In this document: positions 38,956 to 49,086 of the stretch, in pieces
How the letters are laid out: every line of letters starts with the position of its first letter
Position numbering within the stretch: the stretch's first letter is position 1
NCBI RefSeq assembly: GCF_000685095.1
Contig: NZ_BAYE01000004.1
Location: 124,001 to 188,000 of the forward strand
Reading direction: 5' to 3'
Origin: Paraburkholderia caledonica NBRC 102488
GTDB lineage: Bacteria; Pseudomonadota; Gammaproteobacteria; Burkholderiales; Burkholderiaceae
Length of the DNA stretch: 64,000 nucleotides
Notes under the pieces: generated by a model
Database searches by the model: none
What the model saw: only the letters and a program-made list of their open reading frames with translations
What the model was told of the DNA's origin: nothing
Translations under genes and position numbers: made by a program

Positions 38956-39648
38956 TCACTCGCCTTTGTTCTTCCCGAGATCGACGCCGAGCTGTTTGAG
39001 CTTGCGATACAAGTGCGTGCGCTCCAAACCCGTCTTTTCCGCAACACGCGTCATGCTGCCGTTCTCGCGCGCGAGGTGATACTCGAAGTACGCGCGCTCG
39101 AATGCATCGCGCGCATCGCGCAGCGGGATGTCGAACGAGATGGATGCCGTTTGCGCCGCGAGCACGCCGCTGCCCAAGCCGTCGGCTGAGGAGAGCATTG
39201 GCAATGCCGCCGCCGAAGCCACCGCCGAAGAATTCATCGGCGACGTCAATTTGGCGGCGGTGCCGCCCGGCGCAACTGCCGCAGTGCCACGAGCAAGGCC
39301 TTGCTCCACAGCCTTCAGCAACTTCTGTAACGCGATCGGCTTCTCGAGAAAATTCAGCGCGCCGATCTTCGTCGCTTCGACTGCGGTGTCGATCGTCGCG
39401 TGGCCTGACATCATGATCACCGGCATCGTGAGCTGCCCTTGCGCAGCCCATTCCTTGAGCAGCGTTACGCCGTCGGTATCGGGCATCCAGATGTCGAGCA
39501 GCACCAGGTCCGGCGCCTGACGCAAACGGAATTCGCGCGCCTGCTGCGCGTTTTCCGCCGCCTCCACGACATGCCCCTCGTCGCTCAGGATCTCCGAGAG
39601 CAATTCCCGGATGCCCATTTCATCATCTACCACCAGGATGGTTGCCAT
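38956..39648 (-). CDS. NtrX-like response regulator without AAA+ domain
   Basis: A 230-residue response regulator. The receiver (1-115) has Asp8-Asp9, phosphoacceptor Asp52 (LLDIWMPDTDG) and Lys103 (FLEKPI), with strong similarity to NtrX. A low-complexity Ala/Ser-rich linker (about 117-175) follows, then a Fis-type HTH (about 185-222, MTRVAEKTGLERTHLYRKL). The sigma-54-activating AAA+ domain (GESGTGKE and GAFTGA motifs) that separates these parts in classical NtrX is absent. It starts right after the NtrY-like stop (TAAATG), so the pair is coupled. It probably regulates sigma-70 promoters or represses; targets are unknown. Confidence 0.86.
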   Translation of the reverse strand: MATILVVDDEMGIRELLSEILSDEGHVVEAAENAQQAREFRLRQAPDLVLLDIWMPDTDGVTLLKEWAAQGQLTMPVIMMSGHATIDTAVEATKIGALNFLEKPIALQKLLKAVEQGLARGTAAVAPGGTAAKLTSPMNSSAVASAAALPMLSSADGLGSGVLAAQTASISFDIPLRDARDAFERAYFEYHLARENGSMTRVAEKTGLERTHLYRKLKQLGVDLGKNKGE

Positions 39649-42063
39649 TTACGCTGCCTTTGTCTGCACTGTTGCTTTTGTCTTTCCCTGCGACGTACTG
39701 CCGTGCGCAGGACGCGGTCCCGCTTCGGGAGCCGCGGCGTCGTCTGCCAGTTGAAGGAAGAGAATCGAAATTTGCGCGCCTTCGATGACATCGCCCGCTT
39801 TCAGGCGGTTTCGAATGTCGATGCGCGCGCCATGTTCGTCGACGATCTTCTTGACCATCGCAAGACCCAGGCCCGTGCCTTTCGCCTTGGTCGTGACGTA
39901 AGGCTCGAATGCACGGGTGAGGATACGCGTTGGGAAGCCCGGTCCGTTATCCGACACTGTCAGACGTACCGCGACGCGTGCCTTGCCTTCCGCGTCGGGG
40001 TCTCCGTATTCTACTGTCCTCGTCTCGAGCACCACACGCGGGCGCTCGATCTCTGCCACCGCGTCCTGCGCATTCTGCAGCAGATTGTGAATCACCTGGC
40101 GCAATTGCGTTGCGTCGCCACGAATCGCGGGCAGCGCGGAGAGTTCGACATGGATCGCGCCCTTGCCTTCCTCGATGCCATACAGCGTCAGCACTTCGGT
40201 CACGAGATCGTTTAATTGCAGATGCGCCAGCACGGCAGGAGGCGTGCGTGCGTAGTCCCGGAAATTGTCGACCATCTGCTTCATCGCGGCGACCTGGTTC
40301 ACGATTGTGGTCGCGCCGCGCTTGAGAACATCTGCGTCGGACGGCGACAGCTTGTCGGCGAGCTTCATCTGCAGACGTTCGGCCGAGAGTTGAATCGGCG
40401 TAAGCGGATTTTTGATCTCATGCGCGAGCCGCCGCGCGACCTCGCCCCATGCAATGGAACGCTGCGCGGAAATGACGTCCGAGATGTCGTCGAATACCAC
40501 GACATAGCCCGACGTCTGCATGTCCTGAGCGTCGCGATCGGTCGCCGACACGAGGCGCGCACCGCGCACGAGTAATGTGAGGGGCTCGCTTTCGCCGGCC
40601 ACCTGAACCGAGAACTGCTGCTGCCAGTGGCCGCCGTCGTCGTGACCGTCGCCGCTTGCCGCTTCGCGATCGGCAAACGCCTTGCGCACCATGCCGCCGA
40701 ATTCGCTCAGCACGCCGATCTGTTCGAGCGCCGAGCCCAGCACCTCCTGGAACTGCTGACGGAAGATGCGCTCCGCGCCCCGATTCGCGGTGGTGAGCCG
40801 GAACTGGCGGTCGAACACGAACACGCCCGCAGTGAGGTTCGCGAGAATACTTTCCAGATACGCTTTCGAATGCTCGAGTGCGATGCGATTGTTCTCGACG
40901 GCCGCGCGGGCCTCGGACAATTGCCGCGTCATTGCGTTGAACGACTGCGTGAGAAAGCCAAGTTCGTCACGCGATTTGATTTCCCGCTTCGGCGTGTAGT
41001 CACCCTCGGTGATTTCCTTCGTGCCCTGCGCGAGCAGGAACAGCGGCCGCGCGAGCTGGTTGCCGAGCGCGAGCGCGAGCATCATCGCAATGAACGTGGC
41101 GAGAAAGAGCGCGAGCGTCAGCGTACCGATATACATCTTGCGCAAGCCGGTTCGTCCGAGCGCCTTCTCCTGATACTCGCGATACGCGCGCTGCACAGCA
41201 TCGGCGTTGCGGGCGAGCGATTGCGACACTGGCTGCGTGAGTTGCAGGAAGCGTTCAGTGGGCTGCAACAGCGCCGCATTCGAGTCGGGAATACGCTGCA
41301 CGACACGCAGTCGCAGCGCGCCCTTGCTGCCGTGAGCGCGAGGATCGCCGTCGACTTCGCCTTCTATTGCCGCGTAGCCGCGTCCGCGCGCCTGATCGAG
41401 CATCAGCGGCGTAGGCAAATCGTTCGGCACGAGCGACGCGTAATTGCTGGATGCCTGCGCGACGACATGCATGTCGGGCGTTGCGCCGGACATGCTGCGC
41501 GTGGGCTCGACGATCGTCGCGTCCTGCACGCCGAACTGGTCGCGCAGACGCAGCAGCGTGAGCGTCGTACCAGCGGCGTCCGCGCTCGCGAGCTGCTCGG
41601 ACATCAGCCGGCCCTTGGTTTGCAGATCGGACAGCGACGCGTCGAGCATGCCGCGCCCAAGGTTCAGACCGGAGGTGAGCGCGGTTTCGACATTCACGTC
41701 GAACCACGACTCGATACTGCGCGACACGAACTGATACGAGACGACATAAATGATGCCGCCCGGCACCACGCCGACCAGCGCCATGAAGAACGCGAGTTTT
41801 GCGAGAAGCCGCGTGCCGAACTTACCCTTTCGTAATCGCGCAATGATGATGATGACGAGCGTCGCCACCACCAGCAGAAAGATCATCGCGACCACGAGAT
41901 TCGCGGCGTAAAGCCACTGGTAATAGCGGTCGAAAAATTCGGTGTTTGCGCTTGCCGCGGCGAGCAGCACGAGCAGCAATACAGCCGTCACGGCGACCGT
42001 GGAAACCAGCACGCGCACGACGATGCTGCTGACACTGGTGGCGGAGCGCACTTTATTTAGCAC
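39649..42063 (-). CDS. ntrY: NtrY-like sensor histidine kinase
   Basis: Large membrane sensor of the NtrY family (804 residues). There are about three N-terminal membrane helices (about 15-120), a periplasmic/cytoplasmic region, a fourth helix near 315, HAMP (about 340-390), PAS (about 400-510), and HisKA with His548 in LAHEIKNPLTPIQ. The HATPase region has NLLQNAQDA and DNGPGFP. The GTG start overlaps the DUF4390 stop by 11 bases. Partner of the NtrX-like regulator that follows directly. The order rsmB-DUF4390-ntrY-ntrX is typical of Burkholderiaceae. The signal is unknown. Confidence 0.88.
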   Translation of the reverse strand: MLNKVRSATSVSSIVVRVLVSTVAVTAVLLLVLLAAASANTEFFDRYYQWLYAANLVVAMIFLLVVATLVIIIIARLRKGKFGTRLLAKLAFFMALVGVVPGGIIYVVSYQFVSRSIESWFDVNVETALTSGLNLGRGMLDASLSDLQTKGRLMSEQLASADAAGTTLTLLRLRDQFGVQDATIVEPTRSMSGATPDMHVVAQASSNYASLVPNDLPTPLMLDQARGRGYAAIEGEVDGDPRAHGSKGALRLRVVQRIPDSNAALLQPTERFLQLTQPVSQSLARNADAVQRAYREYQEKALGRTGLRKMYIGTLTLALFLATFIAMMLALALGNQLARPLFLLAQGTKEITEGDYTPKREIKSRDELGFLTQSFNAMTRQLSEARAAVENNRIALEHSKAYLESILANLTAGVFVFDRQFRLTTANRGAERIFRQQFQEVLGSALEQIGVLSEFGGMVRKAFADREAASGDGHDDGGHWQQQFSVQVAGESEPLTLLVRGARLVSATDRDAQDMQTSGYVVVFDDISDVISAQRSIAWGEVARRLAHEIKNPLTPIQLSAERLQMKLADKLSPSDADVLKRGATTIVNQVAAMKQMVDNFRDYARTPPAVLAHLQLNDLVTEVLTLYGIEEGKGAIHVELSALPAIRGDATQLRQVIHNLLQNAQDAVAEIERPRVVLETRTVEYGDPDAEGKARVAVRLTVSDNGPGFPTRILTRAFEPYVTTKAKGTGLGLAMVKKIVDEHGARIDIRNRLKAGDVIEGAQISILFLQLADDAAAPEAGPRPAHGSTSQGKTKATVQTKAA

Positions 42064-42652
42064 GTTCGGTCACCGTAAAAGTAAAGCGCTTCCATTCGGA
42101 AGCGAGATTCCAGTCGCGGTTGTTGACCGCGTCGATCTGGAACGGCTTGGGCATCAGTGCGATGTCGAGTTGCATGCGCACGGACGCGTTGTACGTCTCG
42201 CCGGCATGCACTTCGCTGCGGTCGATCACGTGCCACGACGTCACGTGCTTGATGACCGCGAGCGCATCTTTAAGCGTGGTGAAGCCGAGTTGCAAACCGC
42301 CCGATGACACGCTGGACACGCGATATTCGCGCGTGAGCGGCTGAAACGACAGGCGAAGGCTTTGCGACACGTTCACCGGCTGCTCGTCGAACCAGTACCA
42401 GCGCGGCCGGCTCAACTCGAAGTCGGTGGTGAAGTACAGCGGGATACCTTTATTCACGGCGTCTTCGAGATTGCTGTTCAACTCGAAGTCGAAACGCGCG
42501 TCCAGGCTCCAACCGGTGTTGTCGGCTTGCAGCGAAGCGCGCTGCACGGCAATCGAGTCGGCGTACGCCGCGCCGGGCGCGACAAGCCAGACGGCCAGCG
42601 CGACCCAAAGCACGGCAGCGAGCCGAAGCGGGAAGAAGCGTTTGATGGTCAC
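42053..42652 (-). CDS. DUF4390 domain protein, exported
   Basis: A 199-residue protein with a signal peptide (about 1-31, ending AAYADS) and a beta-rich DUF4390 domain. The family is regularly next to ntrY-type kinases, so it may be a periplasmic input partner; this is inference. The GTG at 42652 overlaps the rsmB stop (GTGA) and the gene end overlaps ntrY. The function is unknown. Confidence 0.82.
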   Translation of the reverse strand: MTIKRFFPLRLAAVLWVALAVWLVAPGAAYADSIAVQRASLQADNTGWSLDARFDFELNSNLEDAVNKGIPLYFTTDFELSRPRWYWFDEQPVNVSQSLRLSFQPLTREYRVSSVSSGGLQLGFTTLKDALAVIKHVTSWHVIDRSEVHAGETYNASVRMQLDIALMPKPFQIDAVNNRDWNLASEWKRFTFTVTERAK

Positions 42653-44088
42653 CGTTTCTGAAAGCGCGCGTAGAAAAATCCGTCGTGGTCTGAGTTCGCG
42701 CCGGCGCTGATGTCAGCGAATTCTCCGGCATGGGAACCGGCCGATGTGTCGGCGGGCGCGCGGGCGACCGTAGGTAAAAGTTGCCCCGGCGCGTCCAATC
42801 GTACCGCATCCTGGTGCTTGTTTCCAAACCACTGCGCCTGCAACTCGCCTTCTTCGGGAAAGATCGAGCACGTAACGTAGAGCAATTCACCGCCTGGCTT
42901 CACGAGCGGCCACAGCGCGTCGAGAATGCGCCGCTGTTCGTCGACAAGCGCGGGAATATCGGAGGCGCGGCGCAACCAGCGAATATCCGGATGACGCCGC
43001 ACGATGCCCGACGCCGAGCACGGCACGTCGGCGAGAATGCGGTCGAACGGCTGATCGATGTCGTCATGCCATTTCGACGGCGTGCCCGCGTCGCCAATAC
43101 GCACTTCCGCCTGGAGCTTCAGGCGCTGCAAGTTTTCGCCGATGCGCCGCGCGCGCGTCGCATCGCTTTCGAGCGCGACCAGTTGCAGGTTCGCCAGTTC
43201 CAGCAGATGCCCGGTCTTGCCGCCGGGCGCCGCGCAGGCGTCGAGCACGCGCATGCCGTCACGCACGCCGAGCAGTTGCGCGGCGAGCTGAGCGCCTGCG
43301 TCCTGCACCGAGACCACGCCTTCGCTAAAGCCGGGAATGCGGTCGACGGGCATGGGCGTGGCGAGCTTCACCGCGTATTCGCCAGCTTTGCTCGCGGCAA
43401 TGTGATGCTGCTCGAGAACCTGCAGATAGGCATCAACCGTTGAATGACGGGCGTTCACACGCAGCGTCAACGGACCTTGCGTGTTACCGGCCGCGAGCAC
43501 CTCCTGCCACGCGTCGGGCCATGCGCGTCTTACCGCGTCGATCCACCATGACGGGGAGTTCCAGCGCGCGACTTCATCGGTCTGCGCCGCTTCGAGCAGC
43601 GCCTCGCGTTCGCGCAGGAAGTTGCGCAGCACGGCGTTGACAAGCCCCTTGGCGAACGAAAATTCGCGACGCGCCGAGATCGCGCTCACTGCCTGATCGA
43701 CCACCGTGAACGGCGTGTAAGCTGCGCTGGCTTCGTCGTCGATCAGAAGCGCGATCGCGCAGGCAAGCACATGACCGACGTGCGGCGGCGGCGCCTTTTT
43801 GACGAGCTTTGCGATCAACCATTCGGCAGTCCCGAGACGGCGCATCGTGCGATAGGCGATGTCCTGCACCGCGCCGCGCGCAGCAGCGGCACTACCCTCG
43901 GGCGCAGACACGAAAACAGATTGCAGCGCGGCCGGCAAAGCCGCCCCGAGACGGACGGCGCCCACCGCTTGCGCTGCGCAGTCGAGTGCAAAGCCGAGCG
44001 ATTCCGGCGCGAGATGCAGCACGGACAAACGGGATTCGCGCGGACGCGCCGACGAAGAAGCAGAACGCGAAGAAGGCTTTAGATTCAT
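42649..44088 (-). CDS. rsmB: 16S rRNA (cytosine(967)-C(5))-methyltransferase RsmB
   Basis: Makes m5C967 in 16S rRNA. The 479-residue protein has an N-terminal NusB-like RNA-binding domain (about 30-180) and a methyltransferase domain: motif I LDACAAPGGKTGHLLEL, motif IV VPCSASGIVRRHPDIRW and motif VI YVTCSIFPEE with the catalytic Cys. Start MNLKPSSRSASSS at 44088; the frame is open for 62 more codons upstream, past a terminator, and is not used. It overlaps the DUF4390 start. Confidence 0.94.
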   Translation of the reverse strand: MNLKPSSRSASSSARPRESRLSVLHLAPESLGFALDCAAQAVGAVRLGAALPAALQSVFVSAPEGSAAAARGAVQDIAYRTMRRLGTAEWLIAKLVKKAPPPHVGHVLACAIALLIDDEASAAYTPFTVVDQAVSAISARREFSFAKGLVNAVLRNFLREREALLEAAQTDEVARWNSPSWWIDAVRRAWPDAWQEVLAAGNTQGPLTLRVNARHSTVDAYLQVLEQHHIAASKAGEYAVKLATPMPVDRIPGFSEGVVSVQDAGAQLAAQLLGVRDGMRVLDACAAPGGKTGHLLELANLQLVALESDATRARRIGENLQRLKLQAEVRIGDAGTPSKWHDDIDQPFDRILADVPCSASGIVRRHPDIRWLRRASDIPALVDEQRRILDALWPLVKPGGELLYVTCSIFPEEGELQAQWFGNKHQDAVRLDAPGQLLPTVARAPADTSAGSHAGEFADISAGANSDHDGFFYARFQKR

Positions 44089-44214
44089 GGGAAGGCAAAG
44101 GCAGGCCGTGCGGTACGCGCGACACAATGAACACACATTGTAGCGTGGCGCGGCTAACGGACGCGGCACCAGCCCCTGCACCGGGGCGCCAGCGGAAACG
44201 CGCGCTGATGTCAA

Positions 44215-44244
44215 ATAAAAAGGCGAGTCAGAAGACTCGCCTTT
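44215..44244 (-). terminator. htpX terminator
   Basis: Minus-strand stem AAAGGCGAGTC / GACTCGCCTTT (44234-44244 with 44219-44229) with a 4-base loop, followed by a TTTTTATTT tract. It lies 23 bases after the htpX stop, so rsmB downstream must have its own promoter or depend on read-through. Confidence 0.88.
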
Positions 44245-44266
44245 GGTCATGCAATGCGCATACGCG

Positions 44267-45124
44267 TTATTCAAAGCGCCCGGTTCGGGCCATTTCCATC
44301 AAACGCGCGATGCGCTCTTCTGTGGCCGGGTGCGTTGAAAACAGATTCGCGATGCCGCCGCCCGCCAGCGGGTTCATGATCATCATCTGCGCAGTGGCCG
44401 GATGCTGCTCGGCTGCCGGAAACGGAATGCCGCTCGCATAGCGATGAATCTTGTCGAGCGCCGAAGCCAGCGCTTGCGGGTCGCCGGAAATCTGCGCGCC
44501 GCCACGATCCGCTTCGAATTCGCGCGCACGCGAGATCGCCATCTGGATCAGCGCACCGGCAATAGGCGCGAGGAGCGCGACCGCGATGCTGGCGATCGGG
44601 TTCGTGGGACGCCCGTTTTCGTCGCGCCCGCCGAAGAACATGGCGAAGTTCGCGAGCGCGGAAATCGCGCCGGCCATAGTGGCCGAAACTGTCGAAATCA
44701 GAATGTCGCGGTGCTTCACGTGCGCCAGTTCGTGTGCCATCACGCCGCGCATTTCGCGCTCGGACAGCACGCGCAGAATGCCGGTGGTCGCGGCAACCGC
44801 TGCATGCTCCGGATTGCGGCCGGTGGCGAACGCATTAGGCGCGTCTTCGTTGATCAGATACACGCGCGGCATCGGCAAGCCGGCGCGCGTGGAAAGCTCG
44901 CGCACCATGCGGTAGAACTGCGGCGCGCTGGTTTCGTCGACTTCCTGCGCGTTGTACATGCGCAGCACCATCTTGTCCGAGAACCAGTACGAAAAGAAAT
45001 TCATGCCGAGAGCGATGACGAGCGCGATCGTCATGCCGCGCGAGCCGCCTATCACTCCGCCGATCACGATGAAAAGGGCCGTGATCGCGGCCATCAACAT
45101 CGCGGTTTTGACCCAATTGAACAT
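44267..45124 (-). CDS. htpX: Membrane zinc metalloprotease HtpX
   Basis: Inner-membrane M48 protease for quality control of membrane proteins. The 285-residue protein has two N-terminal membrane helices (about 7-24 and 30-47), the catalytic His131-Glu132-x-x-His135 ([12 protein letters not shown]), two further hydrophobic segments, and Glu in [12 protein letters not shown] as third ligand. AGGAG precedes the ATG at 45124, which begins [10 protein letters not shown] as in other family members. Confidence 0.94.
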   Translation of the reverse strand: MFNWVKTAMLMAAITALFIVIGGVIGGSRGMTIALVIALGMNFFSYWFSDKMVLRMYNAQEVDETSAPQFYRMVRELSTRAGLPMPRVYLINEDAPNAFATGRNPEHAAVAATTGILRVLSEREMRGVMAHELAHVKHRDILISTVSATMAGAISALANFAMFFGGRDENGRPTNPIASIAVALLAPIAGALIQMAISRAREFEADRGGAQISGDPQALASALDKIHRYASGIPFPAAEQHPATAQMMIMNPLAGGGIANLFSTHPATEERIARLMEMARTGRFE

Positions 45125-45228
45125 GTCTGCAACTCCTTGCCCTAACGCGGGGTTCATTTCCACGCCGCATCGTCGCGGCGCCTGATTGTAAGCTAACTGT
45201 TAGATATAGGCGCACGCGGAAAATTCAA

Positions 45229-45870
45229 TCATCTCGATGCGGTGGCGAGCTTGATTCCCAGGCCGACAAAGGCGCTGCCTACGCCGCGGTCCAGCCACTT
45301 CTTCACCGACGGCTTGCCGGAGAAACGCCGGGTCACACTGCCGGCGATCCACGCGACAAAACTGTTCCACAGCATGCTCATCACGACGAATACGGCGCCG
45401 AGCGTGAGAAATGCGAGCGCCTTGTGATCCGTGCCGGCGGTAACGAACTGCGGAAAGAAAGAGACGAAGAAAAGCACGACCTTGGGGTTCAGTACGTTTG
45501 TCCAGAAGCCTTGCAGGAACAGCTGGCGCAGCGACTTGGGAGCGCCCGCCCCGCGCGCTTCGCCGCGGGCCTGGTCTTCGGCAGGTTTCGCGAAGATAAG
45601 GCGCACTCCGAGATAAATCAGATAAATCGCACCGACAAACTTGATGACGGTGAACGCCGTGGCCGACGCGGCGAGCAGCGCGGTCAAGCCGAACGCACAG
45701 GCTAGCGAATGAACGCAGCACCCGGCCGAAATTCCCAGCGCGGACATAAGCCCCGCGCCGCGGCCCTGCGCGACGCTACGCCCGACGATATAAGCCGTGT
45801 CAGGCCCCGGCGTCACGTTCAGCAGAAAGACCGCGACGACGAAGAATTCGAAATGGGTGATGCCGAACAT
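45229..45870 (-). CDS. LysE/RhtB family amino-acid exporter
   Basis: A 213-residue inner-membrane exporter with about six membrane segments. The N-terminal motif FLLNVTPGPDTAYIVGRSVAQG is the LysE/RhtB signature. The start MFGITHFEFF at 45870 follows GAGGA. The substrate cannot be told from sequence. It lies between fmt and htpX on the minus strand. Confidence 0.88.
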   Translation of the reverse strand: MFGITHFEFFVVAVFLLNVTPGPDTAYIVGRSVAQGRGAGLMSALGISAGCCVHSLACAFGLTALLAASATAFTVIKFVGAIYLIYLGVRLIFAKPAEDQARGEARGAGAPKSLRQLFLQGFWTNVLNPKVVLFFVSFFPQFVTAGTDHKALAFLTLGAVFVVMSMLWNSFVAWIAGSVTRRFSGKPSVKKWLDRGVGSAFVGLGIKLATASR

Positions 45871-45982
45871 AAGGATCCTCGGAACATGAGCGTTTGCATG
45901 GAGGATTTTAACGCGCGGCGACTGTCGGGCGGGGCCCTTGAGCTTGGCCAAACGGACGATGTTCAGGCGCCGCCGACTGGTG

Positions 45983-46969
45983 CTACTTTGCTCCGGGAAG
46001 CTGGAAACGCTGCCCCGCAACCAGCGCAAAGCCGGCGAGGAATTCGCGTACCGGCAGACGTTTGCCGCCGGGCTTCTGCAATTGCGTGAGACGCAGCGCG
46101 CCGTCGCCGCAGGTCACGACGACCCCTTCGGGCGAAACGCTGGCGATCGTGCCGGGCGCATCCCCGCCTTGCGTGGGTTCGGGAGCCGCCGCCCAGATCT
46201 TGATCGACGTGCCGTCATCGAGCGTCGCCACACTGCCCGGAAACGGATCGAACGCGCGCACCTGGCGGGCGAGCACCGAAGCCGGGCGACGCCAGTCGAG
46301 CGCAGCCTCGTGCTTGCCGATCTTTTCGGCGTAAGTCACGCCCTCAGCGGGTTGCGGCGTCGAGGTCAGCTTGCCATGGCGCTCGAGTTCGACGAGCGCC
46401 GCGACGATCAGCTTCGCGCCCTGTTCGGCGAGGCGATCGTGCAACGTGGCGGTGGTTTCGTTCGCGGAAATCGGTGTGCGTATCTCGGAGATCATGGCGC
46501 CGGTGTCGAGACCGGCATCCATTTGCATCAGCGTGATGCCGGTTTCAGCGTCGCCCGCTTCGATCGCGCGATGGATCGGCGCGGCGCCGCGCCAACGCGG
46601 CAACAGCGACGCGTGAATGTTGATGCAGCCAAGCGGCGCGATATCGAGCACTTCCTGCGGCAGGATCAGGCCGTAGGCTGCAACCACCATCACGTCGTGC
46701 GGCGTGGCGCGCAGGAGGTTGATGGCGGCTTCGGACTCGGCCGGGTATTTCCCCTCCCGGCGCAGCGAAGGCGGTTGCGCGATGGCCAGCCCATGTTCTT
46801 CGGCGTAGCGCTTGACCGGGCTCGCCTGAAGTTTCATGCCGCGCCCGGCCGGGCGGTCGGGCTGCGTCAGCACGAGCGGCACCGGAAAACCGGCGTCGTG
46901 GATTGCGGCCAGCGCGGCCGACGCAAATTCCGGCGTACCGGCAAAGACAACGCGCAACGAATGGCTCAT
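45983..46969 (-). CDS. fmt: Methionyl-tRNA formyltransferase
   Basis: Formylates initiator Met-tRNA. The 328-residue protein has the formyltransferase fold: [14 protein letters not shown] at the start, the insertion loop around RPAGRGMKL, and the catalytic [21 protein letters not shown], with Asp in MDAGLDTG. Follows def with a 37-base gap; def-fmt is the usual pair. Confidence 0.96.
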   Translation of the reverse strand: MSHSLRVVFAGTPEFASAALAAIHDAGFPVPLVLTQPDRPAGRGMKLQASPVKRYAEEHGLAIAQPPSLRREGKYPAESEAAINLLRATPHDVMVVAAYGLILPQEVLDIAPLGCINIHASLLPRWRGAAPIHRAIEAGDAETGITLMQMDAGLDTGAMISEIRTPISANETTATLHDRLAEQGAKLIVAALVELERHGKLTSTPQPAEGVTYAEKIGKHEAALDWRRPASVLARQVRAFDPFPGSVATLDDGTSIKIWAAAPEPTQGGDAPGTIASVSPEGVVVTCGDGALRLTQLQKPGGKRLPVREFLAGFALVAGQRFQLPGAK

Positions 46970-47006
46970 GAGCAGGGGCGGAAGCAGGGAGCGGAATGAA
47001 CGCGCA

Positions 47007-47510
47007 TTACATTGCGTGGGCGAGCTTTTTCATCTTGCTCTTGATGCGCGTCTGCTTCAGCGGCGACAAATACTCGACGAACACGCGGCCCATCAGGTGA
47101 TCCATTTCGTGCTGGATGCACACGGCGAGCAAACCCTCACAGTCCATTTCGAAGGTCTCGCCCCTTTCGTTCAGGGCCCGCACGCGCACTTTCTCGGCGC
47201 GCTCGACGTTGTCGTAAATGCCCGGCACCGACAGGCAACCTTCTTCTGACAGCTTTTTCTCGTTGCTGGACCAGACAATTTCCGGATTGATGAAGGCGAG
47301 CAGTTGATCGTGCGCGTCCGACACGTCGATCACGATCACGCGCTCGTGCACGTCCACCTGGGTGGCCGCAAGGCCAACGCCCGGCGCGGCATACATGGTC
47401 TCGGCCATGTCCGCGACGAGACGGCGGATGCGGTCGTTGACCTGTTCGACCGGCTTCGCGACCTTGTGCAGGCGTTTGTCCGGGTAATTGAGAATGTTCA
47501 GTAAAGCCAT
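47007..47510 (-). CDS. def: Peptide deformylase
   Basis: Removes the formyl group from nascent proteins. The 167-residue product has GVGLAATQ (44-51), metal ligand Cys92 (EEGCLSVP), and His134-Glu135-x-x-His138 (QHEMDH). The start [14 protein letters not shown] at 47510 matches the family; the open frame upstream is not coding. First gene of the def-fmt run, divergent from dprA. Confidence 0.96.
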   Translation of the reverse strand: MALLNILNYPDKRLHKVAKPVEQVNDRIRRLVADMAETMYAAPGVGLAATQVDVHERVIVIDVSDAHDQLLAFINPEIVWSSNEKKLSEEGCLSVPGIYDNVERAEKVRVRALNERGETFEMDCEGLLAVCIQHEMDHLMGRVFVEYLSPLKQTRIKSKMKKLAHAM

Positions 47511-47612
47511 GATTTCGAGTGTGATTTTTTGGGCGCCGTTAGCCGTGTGAGGGCTCATGTTGGCCATTCGGCCAGGTTGTCGGCCCGTCGCAATACGCAC
47601 ACGATAGATGGT

Positions 47613-47628
47613 ATCGAACCGGTTCGAT
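47613..47628. promoter_or_regulatory. 16-bp perfect palindrome between def and dprA
   Basis: ATCGAACCGGTTCGAT is a perfect palindrome about 100 bases from def and 130 from dprA. It is a candidate operator for a dimeric regulator; the regulator is unknown. The rest of the 246-base gap has no ORF or clear promoter. Confidence 0.5.
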
Positions 47629-47756
47629 TCAACGCGCCCAGATGCGCCAAACGACGAGCCCGCGCGGGTGGGCGCGGCGCCGCAGTTATTTCGGATGATG
47701 AAAATTTTAGCATGGCGCCCGCCTGCCCGCTGGCCCTGCACGAGGATCGCCCCGCA

Positions 47757-49019
47757 ATGCACACCTTGCCTGCAACTCATATCGAACTCGCCGCCTGGCT
47801 GCGGCTTTCTCTCGCCACGGGGCTCAATCCCGCGACGCTGCGCCTCCTGCTGACCGCCTTCGGGCTGCCCGAAGCAATTCTCCAGCAGGACCATGAAACG
47901 CTCGCCGCGATCGCCGGCGAGGCTGCGGCACGCGCCGCCTTGGCTCCCACCGGTCCCGAATTCGATGCTCAGCTCGACGCGGTAATCGCATGGCGCGAGC
48001 TGCCGGGCAACCATCTGGTCACGCTCGACGACCCGGCCTATCCACCGGCGCTCCTCACCATGCCCGATCCACCTCCGTTGCTATATATAAAGGGCCGGCT
48101 GGACCTGTTGCATACACGAGCCGTCGCGCTGGTGGGCAGCCGCAGCGCCACGCCGCAAGGCATGGTAGACGCCGAACGGTTCGCGCGGACGTTTGCGGCG
48201 GCGGGCGTCACTGTCGTGTCGGGCCTCGCCCAGGGCATCGACGGTGCGGCTCATCGGGGCGCGCTCGAAGGCGTCGGCAGCACGGTCGCCGTAATCGGCA
48301 CCGGCGCCGATCTCGTCTATCCGGCTGCGCACCACGCTCTCGCCCGGCAAATCGCGATGCAAGGCGCCATTCTGTCGGAATGGCCGCTCGGCACGCCCGC
48401 ACGCGCCGCCAACTTTCCGCAGCGCAACCGGCTGATCGCGGGGCTTGTCAGCGGAGTGCTGATCGTGGAGGCGGCCATGCGTTCAGGCTCGCTCATCACG
48501 GCGCGCCTCGCGAACGAAATGGGCCGCGATATCTTCGCGCTGCCGGGCTCGATCCACGCGCCGCTGTCGCGCGGATGCCATCGCATGATCAAGCAGGGGG
48601 CGAAGCTCGTGGAGACGCCAGACGAGGTTCTGGAGGAATTGGGCTTCGTGATAACCGCGCCAATTCGGGCAAGCGCCCGGCGGGAAAGGGCGGCGACGCA
48701 GGCGGCCTGCTCCGCTGCGGCCGACAGTGAGGCAACCGCCCGTGCGCTTAGTGAAGAGTCGACGCCGACGGTGGCACGAGCGCGGGCATCGGACATGACC
48801 GGCTGTCGGGACCCGGACGCACAGCGACTGCTCGCCGCCCTCGGCTACGCCCCAACGCCCCTTGAAATACTGGCCACGCGCACCGAAATGGATTACGCCC
48901 TTCTACAAACGACGCTGCTGCAGCTGGAACTGGCCGGCGAGGTCAGCGCGCTGCCCGGCGGGCGTTACACCCGCGCGAGCCAAGGCCGGGCCGCCGCGAG
49001 CTGCTTTGACCCAGCTTGA
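47757..49019 (+). CDS. dprA: DNA-processing protein DprA
   Basis: Loads RecA on incoming single-stranded DNA during natural transformation. The 420-residue protein has an N-terminal SAM-like region, the Rossmann-like core with [45 protein letters not shown] and [14 protein letters not shown], a variable linker (about 310-355), and a C-terminal winged helix (about 360-410). The start is unsure: ATG 47757 has GAGGA 11 bases upstream; ATG 47712 gives 15 extra residues without a ribosome binding site. Confidence 0.92.
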   Translation: MHTLPATHIELAAWLRLSLATGLNPATLRLLLTAFGLPEAILQQDHETLAAIAGEAAARAALAPTGPEFDAQLDAVIAWRELPGNHLVTLDDPAYPPALLTMPDPPPLLYIKGRLDLLHTRAVALVGSRSATPQGMVDAERFARTFAAAGVTVVSGLAQGIDGAAHRGALEGVGSTVAVIGTGADLVYPAAHHALARQIAMQGAILSEWPLGTPARAANFPQRNRLIAGLVSGVLIVEAAMRSGSLITARLANEMGRDIFALPGSIHAPLSRGCHRMIKQGAKLVETPDEVLEELGFVITAPIRASARRERAATQAACSAAADSEATARALSEESTPTVARARASDMTGCRDPDAQRLLAALGYAPTPLEILATRTEMDYALLQTTLLQLELAGEVSALPGGRYTRASQGRAAASCFDPA

Positions 49020-49086
49020 CCACTCTCCGGGATCGGCCATGCTACATTCGCGCCAAAGCATCCGACAAAGCACCTGAGGAACCACC

